A stretch of DNA of 64,000 nucleotides from Pagrus major (lineage: Eukaryota > Chordata > Actinopteri > Spariformes > Sparidae): the NCBI RefSeq assembly GCF_040436345.1, contig NC_133216.1, positions 14,154,110 to 14,218,109 of the forward strand, given 5' to 3'. Below the pieces are notes generated by a model. It saw only the letters and a list, made by a program, of their open reading frames with translations, did not search any database and was not told the origin of the DNA. Positions 37,901 to 52,200 of the stretch are shown piece after piece. The translations under genes and the position numbers were made by a program. Every line of letters begins with the position of its first letter. Position 1 is the stretch's first letter.

Positions 37901-40900
37901 TTTTCTATTTATATTTGCTGGGGTTTCTTTAGGCATTAAAAAAACAGCTCTTTAACATCTCCTGTACATATTCCTGAAAGCATATTTGATGTGTTGACAC
38001 CTTGTGGGAGGTAAGATGGCGGTCCAATAGGAGTGGGTTGTGGTGTGTCCACCTCATTATCTGTGGAGCCCTCTGGTAAACTGCTGACTGTCGGCAGGGA
38101 GGAACGTCCCTCTTCTAACAGCTTGATCTGAAACAAGACCTGCAAATGTCAGACACATCTCTACTCTGTATGAAGACGTGAAATAATCTGTGTACAAATG
38201 ATCACCATCAAATTATTCATGGGAAAGAAACAGGCGGGTGAGGACGGATTTACCTTTGATTCAATGGTCTTTATTCTGCTGTTCATGTCAGTGAAGCTGG
38301 TGCAGTTCAAACACTCTGTAAGGAAGAAACACAAGACGAGCTTAGTTTCCACATTACAGCAGGCATACATGCTGCTTCTTCTCCATCTGTCTTTCCCTTT
38401 CTCCCCCGTCTCTGCCTCGTCTCTTTCATCCCTGCTTCTTTTTTCATCCTGGCACCATCAGCAGTATCTCTCTATCTCACACCGAGCCGCTCGAGCCAAG
38501 ACACACAAGAACAATGTCCATCAAACCAGACCCAAGAATTTATTAGGAATTCCTCCTTAAATCATGTCACTCACTCACAGGATAAATATTATTAGATCTC
38601 TCGTGAAATTCCCTCTCCAGCTGACACCCATACACACACTCTCCCTCTCTGTGTAACACACACACAAGCCTGGCACACACCTGCACGTCTCCTGACTCGG
38701 CATGTTTTCTGTCCGTCTGCCCACTCGCAGTGATGGCCTGTGTGCCCACACTCACATCCTCCTCCAAACACCAACACCAAAACCACTGCACATGAGAACG
38801 CAAACAAACACGCACCATCATACAAATACTGTCATTTTGCTGCCATTTCTAAATGTCTACATCAGTCTAACAAAGGGTGCGCCTGGTTGTCCTGATGGTA
38901 TTAATGTGCAATTTAAAGGACAAGTCTCTAGTTGACGACAAAGCACCAGGCCATGATTCACGCTGCTCTTTGAATTAACATCACTCGTAGCTAGCTAGCC
39001 AGCTCCCCCAAATTACGATTAAGCTAACAAGCTTAAATTTCATGTGCCGTGATTTGTGCTGCGCATGTTCTGCGGTCACAGTAACCAGCTCAGCGCTGTC
39101 ACGTCTCGTCTATCTTCAGGTCACGCTTTTGTTTTTTTGTTTCCTGTTTTATTTTGGTGTCTAACTCTGCTCTCGTTTCATACCCCTTCCTGCCTCTGTG
39201 TGTTTTCCCGCCACTGTGATTGTCCCGTGTTACACCTGTGTCTCGTTATCCCTTCCGCTCTGTGTCTTCTGTGCCAGTTCGTCTTTGTCTCCCCTGACAG
39301 CCTTTCTAGTGTTTTGACCTGATTTTGTTCCTGACATTGTGCCTCCGCCTGATCCCTTTGTCTGTGTTTGCTCCGCTGACTGATCTCCTGTGTACTGAAC
39401 CTGATTCCAGTAAAGATTTTTGCCTTTTTGAGCCTGATCTGTCTCGAGCCGTGCATTTGGGTCCTAGTCTAGTGTGTCAGACCTCGTCACAGCGCTGCAT
39501 CTCACTTTTTGTTGTTCTGATTTGGTTGTAGTTCCACCAAATAGTGCCCAGAGGCATTTGGGTCTGTGCTTGTTGATACCAATTCTTGGAAATCGAATTG
39601 TTTATGTTTATTAAGTTAATAAACAAAAAGTTATTAAACAAAAAAAAACAAGGAAAATCAAAATGTTCAAAACCAGTGTTCAGTTGGGAACTGGTTTGGT
39701 GATGCCAGGCTATTCTCCCTCAACTCCTGAGGAAAATATCTGCCTCTTCATCTGTTAAATGCTCAACTATGTTCACCAGCTATTTTCTAACTTCGTCCGT
39801 CTGCTGTTTAGTGTTGGGCAGGAAGCTTATCAGAGCATTTTGTAGAAAACAGCAGCCCGCTGCAGCAGAAAACAACACTGACTAGACCGTTGAGTTGTGG
39901 CTGTCAGACAAAAACAATAAGCTGAGAGCCGATGAAATGCTTTATATCAGGTCGAGCTACTGTGTTGTTGTTTTTCTTCTTTTTATAGAATTTGTTTACA
40001 TAACCAAAATATTGAATAAAGCCAGACTTATCCTTTCAGAAACAGTGTTCACACTTGAGGGAAAAAAGGCACGGTTTGCTTATTTTCTCAGGTTGCTTGT
40101 ATTCATTTTTGCTGTCAGCACCAGCAAAATATTTATGTGCATGGGTCTCGTTGAAATTCTTGTTCTGCTATGTTATCTTCTGCCTGTTCTAAACACAAAT
40201 TACACCAGTGTAGCTGCCACTAAGCCGCAGATACCTATACATTCCTCGCTGTGCTGCAATTTTGGATCCTTTACACGAGCTGTAACCCAACATCCAAAAC
40301 ACAGCATAGCACAGTTTGACAGAAAAACCCAGTATTTGTTCTGAATCTGAGCCGTCCTCTGGTCTATGGCTCATAAGAAGTCTGGAATGTCAGCTGTCAG
40401 TCCCACAGACGGGACCCACCCACATTGTGGTCATAGCGGGGATACCTAGAACGAGGAACAACTGGTGCTCATAAATAACCCGACAACGAAAATGACCCAA
40501 ACGGCTCTGCTTTGCAGAAATCATCGTCTCTGACCGCAGCACACAGGACACTAATGTCAGCCGCTGAGGTTTCTGCTTCACTGAAATAGGACGGGGTGAA
40601 CGTCTGAGCCATGTCTGCATGTCTACAGTCATCTCCATCCAGTCCTGCAGCGAATCAGACCGCGTGGGTGTGGTTTCAACGCCTCATTTCAACATCTTGG
40701 ATCTCGCCCAGGAGCACGGCCGCAGACGGAAACAACAATCAACAGCTCAACCCAAAACACATTCCTCAGGATTCATCAACCCTAGGACTGAGCTGTTCAA
40801 CCGACGAGGCCAAAATGACCCCACACGAGCGGTTTAATGTGACTGACTGCACCAAGGACACAGCACAACATGAAGACTGTGGGCAATCATGAAGCCCCAC

Positions 40901-42996
40901 AATGTGAGAGGACTGATGAGTTGATAAGCCTTCATCTCCTCCTCAGTTATTCATCATCAGCCCAGAGGAAGTCTCCACCCTCTGACACGCTCTCTCTTAT
41001 ATACAGTCCATCAAATCTGTGAAACATTCCAGCAGTTATTTCATGATGATGTGGTGACATTTAGGTTTCAGTCACGATAGCGGTGTGGATGTGGGAATGT
41101 CTGTTAGAAGGTCCAACTATTCAACGGACCGCCATGACGAGGCGAGCTCGAATGTGATGTCAGGACATTGACTATTTACATGCTAAACATCTTCATGTTA
41201 GTATTGTCATGTGACGTTAGCATTGAGCTCAAAGTGCTAAGTTCAGCCTTTTTCACTCTACCTCTCATAAAAGCTTCAAAGAGCTCAAATAAAGGTGCAG
41301 AGTGATGGTGACTGTGTCGTACTTTCACTCAAAATGCATCATACAAGGTCCACTCGTCGCTGCTAACGAGCTAACCTGTCCAATCTTCATTTCATGTCCG
41401 CTGAGAGCCAGAAATACAGCAGCCATATCTTATTATGTCATAAACACATACCACAGGAAAACACCAGGGCTGACTCAATCTGCCATAAATGTGAAGCAGA
41501 GCAAAACAACTGTTCCTTTTTTTTTTTCTAAAGGTGGTGGGGCGGGATTTCCGTCCCTGCAGTTGGAATTTAATTATGTTGGGTTAGAAAACCAAACTTC
41601 CGCTGTGCTCGAGCTGATGTTTAGAACGGGACCGCAGCTATAGAGTCTGTTTGGATCCATAATTACACCATGGCAACATAAGACAGGGTTATTTTTCTTG
41701 GATTGCGCTCAGCTCATGGGAAAGATTCAGAATCGTGTTGTCTTTAGTGGGAAGCCAAATAAACAGAGAGAATTGGGAACAGTTTCTGCTCCAAAGGGAA
41801 GAGAAGGAAAGATTGTTATGTTTGAGCTGTTTTTCAGATGCTAAAACTGACAATGAGTCTAGCATGTTGTCGGTACAGAAGACAAGAACATGTGAAAATG
41901 CTACAACAGACACAGAATATTTTAATTGTGTAAAATGCAATTAATAAAAATATCAGATTGCTGGGTAATGAGGCAAATTACATGTCCTTAAATAAGACGA
42001 TACTATGGTGGCCCTGAGGGTCAAAACACAACAATATCTCAGAAAACACAACATTTCACAAAACACAACATTTGTACAAAGCACGCCAACATTTGGGTAA
42101 AAAAACCTGAAATGTTGCTGTGCTTTGTACAAATGTTGTGTTTTCTGGAAAATTGTTGTGTTTGTTTGTGTTTTCCAAAACGCTGGTGTGTTTTGTGACA
42201 TGTTGTGTTTTCCAAAATGTCGTTGTGTATTTTGAAATGTTGTTGTGTTTTGTGAAATGGTGTTTTGTTTTCCGAAATATTGTGTTTTCTAAAATGTTGT
42301 TGTTGTGTTTTCCAATATGCTGGTGTGTTTTGTGAAATGTTGTGTTTTCCAAAATGTCGTTGTGTTTACCAAAATGTGTATTCTGAAATGTGTTTGCGAA
42401 GCTGACGTTGGTTTTTATGAAAACTGAGACTAGAGCAGACCGGATCAAACTCCCTACAGGAAACAAACAGTGAGAGTAAATAAGATTTGAAACTTGGAGG
42501 ATAAATCTTCATTTAAACATCAGAGGAACCAAAACAAACACCATATTTCATCTCGGTAAACTGCAAAAACACAGACCGCCTAAATGAATCATCGCTTCCA
42601 TTATTGTTCTGATCTACAGTACAAGACAGGATATTTTGGCAGGAGTGTAAGTCAGACTGTGGGCATCGTCTGTTGAGACAGCAACATTTCCTACATTAGA
42701 CCTGGATATAGATCAAAGACATCACTCTGTTTCCTGCAGTTTTTTGCACACACACACACACACACATACAGACACACACACACATACAGAGAGACAGACG
42801 GACAGACAGACAACCACAAAACAAACCGTGACGCACACAGCTGGGGACAGTCACTTTCATCGCCACTAAATACTCGCTCTGTCCGTATGTGTGAGCCGGA
42901 CAGAAGGATGATGTATTGAAACATCTTCTTGGACCATCTTAAGAGTCGCTGTCACATTCCCAAGATACACAGACAAGTGTGTGCCCAGTCTGTAAG

Positions 42997-43088
<92 letters not shown>

Positions 43089-43246
43089 ACCTCGGTCGGC
43101 CTCCAAGAGCTGGCTGCGTCCCAGGAGCCTGTTGTGTGTCGGCCCCAGCCAGCAAGTGGTCAGCTATTGCTGGCACGGAGAACAGCTGGCACAGAACACA
43201 CACCCACACAAACACACACACACACACAGGCAAACATGCACCGACA

Positions 43247-43289
<43 letters not shown>

Positions 43290-46200
43290 CTACTGTCACA
43301 AACTCTCTCACTCACTAAATCACACACCCACTTTGGCTGCGGTGGCTGGTGGAGGTCGGTGAACAGAGCGTTTTTTTTTTTGCAAACCAAGATGCCTCGT
43401 CGTCCACAGTGGGAGCATTTACTGCTCTTCACCATGATGCCAGCTGACAGGCCACACAGCATTTCTTTAAACTCAAGCTTTGCAAGGAAGAAATACTTTG
43501 CAATTAGTGGAATTTGCCATTAAATTTGATGCATGGAGTCATTATTTCATGCAGAGTAAGCAAAGGTAAACGACTAAATAATAGACTTGAAACCCACAGT
43601 GAGGCACCAGCATCAATCTGACATTCCTTCCTGTAGTCCTGAAACAATGACAGACTGAATCTCCTCCAACGTAAAAGTGCACCTAATTCTTCTGTCATCC
43701 ACTCATCCCGAAACGCTGCACTGTCCAGTCCATCTCAGCACACAAAGCTCTGGTGCTGAAACAACAGCAACACAACGGTCACAGCTCGATGGATGGCCCT
43801 GCTGGTGCACAGGCAGACGTACAGTCATCGTCATGCTATGAGGTGATGTGGTGTGAATTTGGTGAAGACAGACGATCCCAGTGATCGGCTGAAATAAGGT
43901 CAACGTTTTTGAGGTTCAAATGGTTTTTGGATGAAATGGAGAATGAGACAGAGCCGCTAACAAGACGTATTGGAAATTTTGTGAATATGTAAGGTTGGAA
44001 GTACGTAGAAGAAATACACAATTCTCCATAACCCCTGATTTTCAGAGCATGGAGCGTGTCAACCACGGAAAAAAGTATAGACTTATGGAAGGTGTGAAGG
44101 CAGTAGAAGCCAGCAATTCAACAGTGTTCAGTTCAGCATGCTAACATGCTAACCAATTAGGTCTGCCACGGTGTGTACAAAACATGATAAACATTATACC
44201 TGCATGTTAAAACTATCACTGAGAGCCTGTTAGCATGCTGGTGATAGCATTTAGCTAAAAGTCTCACTATACCTGAACACAGAGCTGCTAGCATAGCTGC
44301 AGACTTGTAGTTAAGTCCAGTCAGTTTTATTTACACAGCCCAGAATCACAAATCACAACTTCCCTCCCGGGGCTTTACAACATGCAACATTCTCTGTCCT
44401 TTGACCCTCAATTTGGACGAAGAAAAACTCCCCAAAAAAACCTTCCATTGGGAAAAACAGACAGACATGAGAAACAGACATGAAACAGATGTCATGTCTA
44501 GTTTGTATTTCGTGCACAGCTTAGTCCCAGTGTTGATAAGAGAAATCACCACAAACAATGGTGGTTTGTTTCTTAGCAAACAAAACAAAACAGAACACAA
44601 ACATGTCTTTTAACTTCTAAACTTGTAACTGGGAAATTTGGCAGTGGGGCTTGAAGGCTGCAGACAACTGGACAGATAGACCCCTTACAGACAGGGCTCC
44701 TGGCAGCAAAAACCCACAGATTACACCAACCTTCATGGACACATGTGGCTCTTATCGACTCAGGAAACCTTTCCAGGAACCTTTTTAGGAACTTTACCTG
44801 CTAAATAAGCAGATGTACGGAGCTGCAGACAGAAAGCTAAAGGGACAAATGGAGGCAGGAAGACCTGGCGATAAGCTTATGAAAGAAATGAAAAAACACA
44901 GAAGGAGTGTGAACAGATAGATCATCATCCAGCAGGCAGATCAGACCGGGACCAGGACCAGCTGAGCTATCCCATAACTCCCCGCAGGTCAAAGGGTGCC
45001 ATCTGACCTATATTTGAGCAGAGGCAGAGATGTAACAGAGACATCAGTCACATCCACACATGTGGGATAAGGTTCTGTTTTATCACTTTACTCCAAGGAG
45101 AGGAGAGCGGCAGATCTAAAGGACATAGGAAGTAAGATAAGTGGAAAGCGGTAAAGGAATAAAGAAGATAAAGAGGCCGGCGGTGGCAAGAAAAAGCAAG
45201 GGCAAAGCAAGGATAAAGGCCTGCAAGGGGATGAGAGAAGATGAGAAAATGGAAAAATGGAAGAAAGGTATTTTTGAAATGATATAATATAGCTGCTGTT
45301 GTAGATAATCCCAAAGGGTTTTAACACACCTCCCTCATGTCCTCCTCATCCAGCTGCAGAGGGGAAACAGTGACTTTAGCAGCTTCATAGCTGTAACATT
45401 AACAAATTAACACGTTTGACACCCAAAGCTTTCAGCCAACTTTTCACTTCTTTAATGAAATTCCTCGTTAACTTCTCAGAAGTAATCCAACGCTGGCACA
45501 CCCGGCATTAAACTCTGTTAAACTCCTTCTCCTGAGATCAGAGGTTACCACACTCATCACGGGAGGTCCTGGCACTCTTTTCTTATTACATACGCACACG
45601 TTACCCACAATCCCTGCTGTTAATATGATCATGTGTGCAGATAGGTGCTGCCGTGATGGAGCGGGGGGGACGAGGAGGAGGAGGAGGAGGAGGAGGAGGA
45701 GGAGGAGCGGGCCAACAGCAGGGAAATTGCGAACACATTTCTCCAAAATGTGTTCCATGCCGTCATGTGTTAACACAACTCTGCTGAAAGCAAAATGTAA
45801 ATCTTGAGATGCACTGTACACAGCCAGCACAAACCAGACTGTCGAGAATATTGACGGGTCAGGGTGTCAACGAAATGTATTCAGAAAACGCCCACTTTCC
45901 ATTAGCAAACACAGAAAAATCCAGGCGCTGCGACCAGCTCCGCCGTGGGGCTCGGCCACAAGCTCCATGATAGAAGGTTATTACAGAGGATAAAACACAA
46001 AGCAGCCAACACACTAGAGGACTTTGAAAAGCCAAAAACAACTGTGAGGCTACGTTTAATGACTGATGCATTAACCAGCTCAAAGTACAGCATCACTTTT
46101 TCTGATTCGCTCACATTCAAGTGCTGAATGTCAAACAATTTTCAGGCTGAAAGCAGAAAAAACTCACAGCTGACAAACTGGACGAAATATACAACCCAAT

Positions 46201-49200
46201 CGTCAGAATAAATGTCGGAAGAGCACGTTTTTGTTGAAACCATGTGTTTCTTCTGTGTTTAAAGGGGCTCTGTGGATCTTCAGTGTTGTGCTGGAAGCCG
46301 GTTGTTAGTTTAAGTTAGCAGACTCCATTTCTAACCTAACATTAGCTACTGTTGCTCTCTGTTAGCGGAGTGGAGAGAGGCACTGAGACGAGAACGTGCA
46401 TAAAGTCACATCTTTTGGACCGTCTTGGAAAATCCTTCACAAAGAAATCCACAGTCCAGCAGCGTTAAACAAATTCAACAAATCTGTCAATATTTGGGAC
46501 CTTGAGGACACAGAGTCTCACGATGATTACCCCTATATCTTAAAGAAATCAGCTACAGGCTTGTATAGGCAACCGAGAGAGACGGGGAAGGTCTCATTTT
46601 TTTGTGTTACGTCACAATACTCAGTTTTTAATTTTATGTTGTGACAATGTTGTGCTTCTGCTCTGGTTAGGTTTAGGCACAAACCACTTGGTTAGGGTTA
46701 GGAAACAATAATGTTTTTGCTTACCTGATTTTCTTGTCACAAACACGGCTGGAAATCACCCTAACGTCTCTTTAAAAATATCCCGTTTTCACCTACAAAT
46801 TGTCAGGATGTCTCATTAAAAAGACAACAGAAATTGTCTCCATGTATCATTAAAGATATCCTGTGGTTTAGCACTTATCAATGTTGAAACATCATCTCGA
46901 ACAGCGGTCTCTCGCCTAGCAGCTGTCTTCCCTCACCTTCCTGACATGGAAGTCAGCTCATATTCATGTAATATGAAGGAGAAATGACACATTTTGTAAA
47001 ATTGTTGATATCATGCATATAAAAACGTACAACATCCCTTTATAACTCAAAACAAAGAAAACACTTTTCAGATCACAACAAACCCAAAGAAGGTAATCTT
47101 CTGCAGCTTCATAAAAGGCTATTTTATAAGTTTTTTTAGTCAGAACAACGGTAACACAAGAATAAGAACCAGAACCAGGCACATAATGATTCAGGGTCCA
47201 GAAAACTGGAGTGTGTGCAGAGGTGAGAGGAACAAGCATCTCCTCAGCTTACACAGTCTTAACTCTGCTCTCCAGCCTTCTTTATGTATCTGTATCTACA
47301 TCTCTGAGGGCCTCGGGGGCCTCTGAAGTGGAGCCAGAACCCCATCAAACTAAAACCAGAGGTGATGTCATTTTCATTGGTGAAGGCTGTCCTCTCCCGC
47401 TCTGATAAAACAGCTGGCTCAAAGCCGCTTTCTGCTGCATGCTCAGTGTTGGCTGAGTGACATAAAGACACAAGGAATCTGTTACTCGCCAAAAGGGAAT
47501 AGTTCAGACATTTTAGACATTTTGGGAAATGTGCTTGTTAAAGCCAAGAGTTAGACGAGAAGTTTTATACCACTCTTGTGTTCGCATGGTCAATATGTAG
47601 CAAAGAGCAAATTAGCTTAGCTTAGCACAAAGAATGGAAGCAGAGGGAAACAGCTAGCTTGGCTCTGTTGGAAGGTAATAATCTTTCTTAAGCTCACTAA
47701 TTAACATGCTATACCTCATTGGTTTAATCTAAAAATAAACTGAAGCATAAAATTGGTGCCGGACTAGTTCTTAACCAGCAGCTGAGGTCTCTATGCTAAG
47801 CTAAGCTAATTGGCTGCTAGTTATAGCTTCAATAATTAACAGACCACGTTTTTGTCCTTTCCTTCAGTGTCTTATGTAAGATCTTGAACATTAAAAGCAC
47901 AAAGCCAGCACATACTGTACAGGAGCTCATCTCTCCCAAAGAAAACAATGCTCCTGAAACACCTCGTCAGTAGTCCCGCCTTTAATTCTGTGACTTTGTG
48001 ACATCACACTTTGTCACCATGTCACACATTTGCATAATTCATGCCTATATTCAGGGTAGAAGTGAAGTGAAGAACGGAGCTGCAGCAGTGGACAGTATGA
48101 GGAAACTGATGTGTTTTTTGAGCATTAAAGCATGTAAACCTGCTCTAGCAGTAACCCAAAATAAGATCATTAACCTGAAAATGAGCAGAATGTCTCCTTT
48201 AAATATGATGCATGACTTACTTTTACAACCGTCATACTGTCTCCTCCAATAACAACTAGACAAAAGACAACTGAAAGCAGAAACGTGTCTGTAATTGAAA
48301 GCTTTCTTTGAAGAACCGATGACAAAGTTTGTTGTGCAACTTCGAAATGTTCTCCTGTGGTATCACTATGAAGAACAGACATTACTTTAAGGGTATTCCG
48401 GATATGCGTTCATACTTCGCTGACTCTGTTGCACAGAGGTTAATCTACTGGACGAGAATCGGTCTTTGTTTCAGAGCTGTAGCCTGATCTTAGCGCGGTC
48501 ACGTCTGTTACAAAGACCTGGTGGAAGAGTGTCATGCTCATTAGTCTCTGTGGGGCCACTTTCCCACAGAACCGGTTCTCTGCTCCGCTGCCGTCTGGGC
48601 AGATTAGCAGCTGGAGCCCAGTGGGACAGAAACACTCGTCGTTACACTCTCCTCTCCTCTCCTCTCCTCTCCTCTCCTCTCCTCTCCTCTCCTCTCCTCT
48701 CCTCTCCTCTCCTCTCCTCTCCACTGCCAGCTGCCAGCTCTCCCTCCACTCCTCAGTGTGAAGCAGGCTGTCCTGTGTCATCCACCTCTGTCTCCTCCTG
48801 GCCCTCTGTCTCTCCATATGGAGGCAATTTTCCTCTTGCTCCACAGCCATCAGAACTTGCAAATACATCTCAGCAAACGTTAAATAAACAGCCAGATTAC
48901 TTCTTCACACTCCTGCAACCACTTTGGTCTCAAGTGAACCATAATCTCTGGCGTTACAGCCTCAGCGGATACAGCTATGTGTTAATCTTTGTGTGGAATA
49001 ATATCCACGGCTGTATATCCATAATGGTTTCCAAAGGCTTTTCTAATAATGTCTGTGTTTATTCCATTAGTATTAATGTGTGTTTTCTTAACTTGTGGTA
49101 AACCTCGCCCATCCAAGTGCAACAATGAATAATTTTTGCAAAACGGAACAAGGTGTGGTAATTATGACCAGTAAGTTTGCTCATTGAGGTAACTGTTAAT

Positions 49201-52200
49201 CTTGGACAAATGTGGACAGGCCATGCCAGCATTTTTCAATTACTCAAGAATTACTGTAAGCAGCCCACAAAAATATCCACCAAGTTGCTGCATGTGCTAC
49301 ATAATTTCAATAGAAAGCCGTTAAAATAACTCGGCATTTTAAGCAACCGTTTCTCAGCCTGAACCACCCCTTTACAGGTTTCCACAATGTCTAAAATACA
49401 ATATGTGAAAACATGTTTGTCACTGTGGTTGTGAGCAGTGGACACATATATATATAAATGTGTATATAAATGAGCAGCAGACCTCCATCCACCCTCCCTC
49501 TGACTGTGGTGGCTCGCCCCTGGGTGAACGTTTTGGCCTCTTCTGGGCTCAGAGTCTGCGGTCTGCGGGATCCAGGAGCAGAGCTGCCCATCACCGAGAT
49601 CTAGACTACCTCCCACTCTACAAGCTGCTCTTCTGCAGCCATGATGATATTCAGAGAGACAGGCAAAACTGCCTCTGTGCTGTCGACGGTATTATGTGTG
49701 TGAAGTGAGGTGCACATACTCACACATACATGCACAAAGAAAGAAAGCAGTGTCGTAAAAAGTACCCAGAAGTTTTACTTGTCACATTAAAATGTTACTT
49801 TGGTAAAAGAGAAAGTCACCCTAACAAATAGTACTTGAGTAAAAGTCTTGAAGTATCAACTGTACTCAATCAATGTTTTTTTAAAGGAGACATTTTCTGC
49901 TCATTTTCAGGTTCATAATCTTATTTTGGGCTGCTACTACAATAGGTTTACATGCTTTAATGCTCAAAAACACATCAGTTTTCTGTTTTAGCTCCCGTCT
50001 CTTTAAGACCCCCCTTTTGAATACCCAGTCTGCTCTGATTGGTCAGCTCACACACACCTGAGCCAGCACCGCTAACAACAACAGCGCAGCTGTGCTAAAT
50101 CAATTTTTAAATGAAAAACTAGCTGCTGGGTATAAATTCTGCAATTATGTGACATGGTGACGCAGTGTGATGTCACAAAGTCGCAGTATTAAAGGCGGGA
50201 CTACTGACGAGGCGTTTCAGGAGCAGTGTTTTCTGTGGGAGAGAGGAGCTTCTGTTGGTGTGGACCTTTTTAACTTTCAGGATCTTTCACACGCACAAGA
50301 ACCTATAAACACTGAATGAAAGGACAAAGACAAAAAGCATAATAGTTCTCCTTAAAAGTATCTGATGTAACGTGTACTGAAGTATCTAAAAGTAATTTTC
50401 TGGCAATAAATGCACTTAAGTAAGTAATTTATCTGATTTGTCCCGTCTGACTGATTATCAGATGTTCAGTATTTTTCTGATTATCAGAATAAGTGTTTTT
50501 TAAAATGGGTATTCAAATAACTCTAGTGGAGTAAAAGAACAATATTTGCCTCAATAATGTAGCGGAGTGGGAGTATAAACCAGCAGAAAATGTAAATACT
50601 CAAGTAAAGTACAAGTAGCTCCAAATTGTACTCGAGTAAATGTATAAATTACTTTCCTTCACTGAGACGGTTAGTGATTCTCCTTCCAAGCACAGAAGCT
50701 GTAAAAGAAAAAGGTACAAAACCGCAGAGCGCAGGATCCCCTTCAACTGCAGTTTAACTGCAGCCAGAGTTCCCAAAAGTAATCAAAAACAGGCTTTCAA
50801 TCTTAATTCAAAACAACTTTTACAATCATATCAAAAGACCAACTGCCCGACTACACACCACCAAACATGATAAAAGGCCCTGATGTGGGTAGAGCAGCTA
50901 AAAAGACACAGATGGCTTTTATTTTAGTCCTGGAGAGATTTAGCCTCCAACCACATTCCCCCCCCTACGATGTCTGAGAGAAGGAGAAAAAAAAAGCAGA
51001 GGAGAGTTTCTCTCACCTTCACGACACTCCTCTCCCACAAACCCCGGGCAGCATCTCCACTCCAGCGCTGTGACCTGCTTGTAGGCAACCTTGAAGGACG
51101 GCCTGATCAAAGTCCTGTAGCTGCAGAAAAAAAAACAGCACATGGTCACTGATTTCAGAAACATGCACTGTAGCTTCAGACAGAAACACACACACACACA
51201 CAGACATGAGCTAACTTTCAAGTATTAATGTCTGACTCCTTCTGTTTTAGTACTTTTGGGGCACTTTTGCTTCATTGACAGTGGACATGAGAACCAGGGA
51301 CCAAAAAAAAACTGGAGAGAGCCAGTGGAAATAGCAAGATTTGAACTGTAAACATGACAATTACTTGTACTTGACTTGAATATTTCCATTTTATGCAACG
51401 TTTTACTTCTAATTTACTTCAATGAGGAGGGATTCAGTCTACTTTATTCAGGGGGAAACCTTTAAAAGACTTCTCAAAAGAAGTTTAAGTCCGTTGTATT
51501 GATAAAACTTCTGTCACTTGAGTAAAAACTTGAATGCAGGACTTTTAACAGAACATTTCTACAGCGTTGTACGGATAGTTTTACTCTTGTGAAAGACCTT
51601 CTACTACTACTGTCAATACCAACATTTCCAATCAGAAAAAAGGTACAAATAAGACATGACAGAGGTCCTGTGGCCACATAAATCTCTGCTTGGCCCGATA
51701 TTCATGACTGATTCTTAGCATCAGGACAGTGTCAGCACCACAGACAACTGAGAGAGCTGACAGGAGAAGAGGACTGGGCTGGAGGGGGTAGCTGTGAGGA
51801 CCTACCTGATGACTTTGGAGCAGGGTCCAGGCCACCGGCAGCCCTGAAACACCCTCTGCACTGTGGTTTCTGTCCCATTGTGCACCTGACAGGACACAGT
51901 TCTGGAAACAGTATACTGGCACCAGTTCCTAAAACACAAATTAAATAAATGTCACATTCACTAATCATGCTTAATCAATGAGAAAACACGACAAACAACG
52001 AACTGAAACGCAATCTAATGTTGCTGCAGCATTCAAGACCCAGAATCAGGGTTTTATTTTGAAATCTGCAGTGAAAAGGCGCCATCTCCAGTCTGCACAT
52101 GTGCTCACCTGAGTTGGGTAGTACGGGATCCGGTACCTGGCGGTCCTGTGCTGCCGCTCTGCTCCGATTTGATGCGCTGCCGCTGCACAGTGATGCCCGG

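Larger units (their letters stand above)
38316..51016 (-). other. col26a1 intron 3, 12.7 kb
   Basis: No coding exon was found on either strand. The intron holds a solo LTR (39097-39491), a palindromic repeat block (42000-42400), GT/CA arrays (43000-43287), GAG and CTCCT arrays, and nested short elements (47.5-50.65 kb). It separates the EMI-domain exons from the exon starting ECLNC. Confidence 0.7.

Noticed and set aside
39895-40344. 149-codon plus-strand frame, hydrophobic
   Set aside because: Considered as a membrane protein, but it is AT-rich intron DNA with no recognisable family.
40611-40892. 93-codon frame in a more GC-rich piece of col26a1 intron 3
   Set aside because: No family resemblance or splice sites; noted only as a possible conserved stretch.
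42056-42466. 136-codon frame with repeated Asn-Thr-Thr-Phe motifs
   Set aside because: Translation of the TGTTGTGTTTT tandem block in reverse; no evidence of coding.
42929-43523. Open frames of 100-172 codons over the TG/CA arrays
   Set aside because: Val-Cys and Thr-His repeats produced by dinucleotide arrays; no start or splice context.
48440-49101. 211-codon and 142-codon open frames on opposite strands
   Set aside because: Driven by the CTCCT array; no family resemblance, and within an intron of col26a1.
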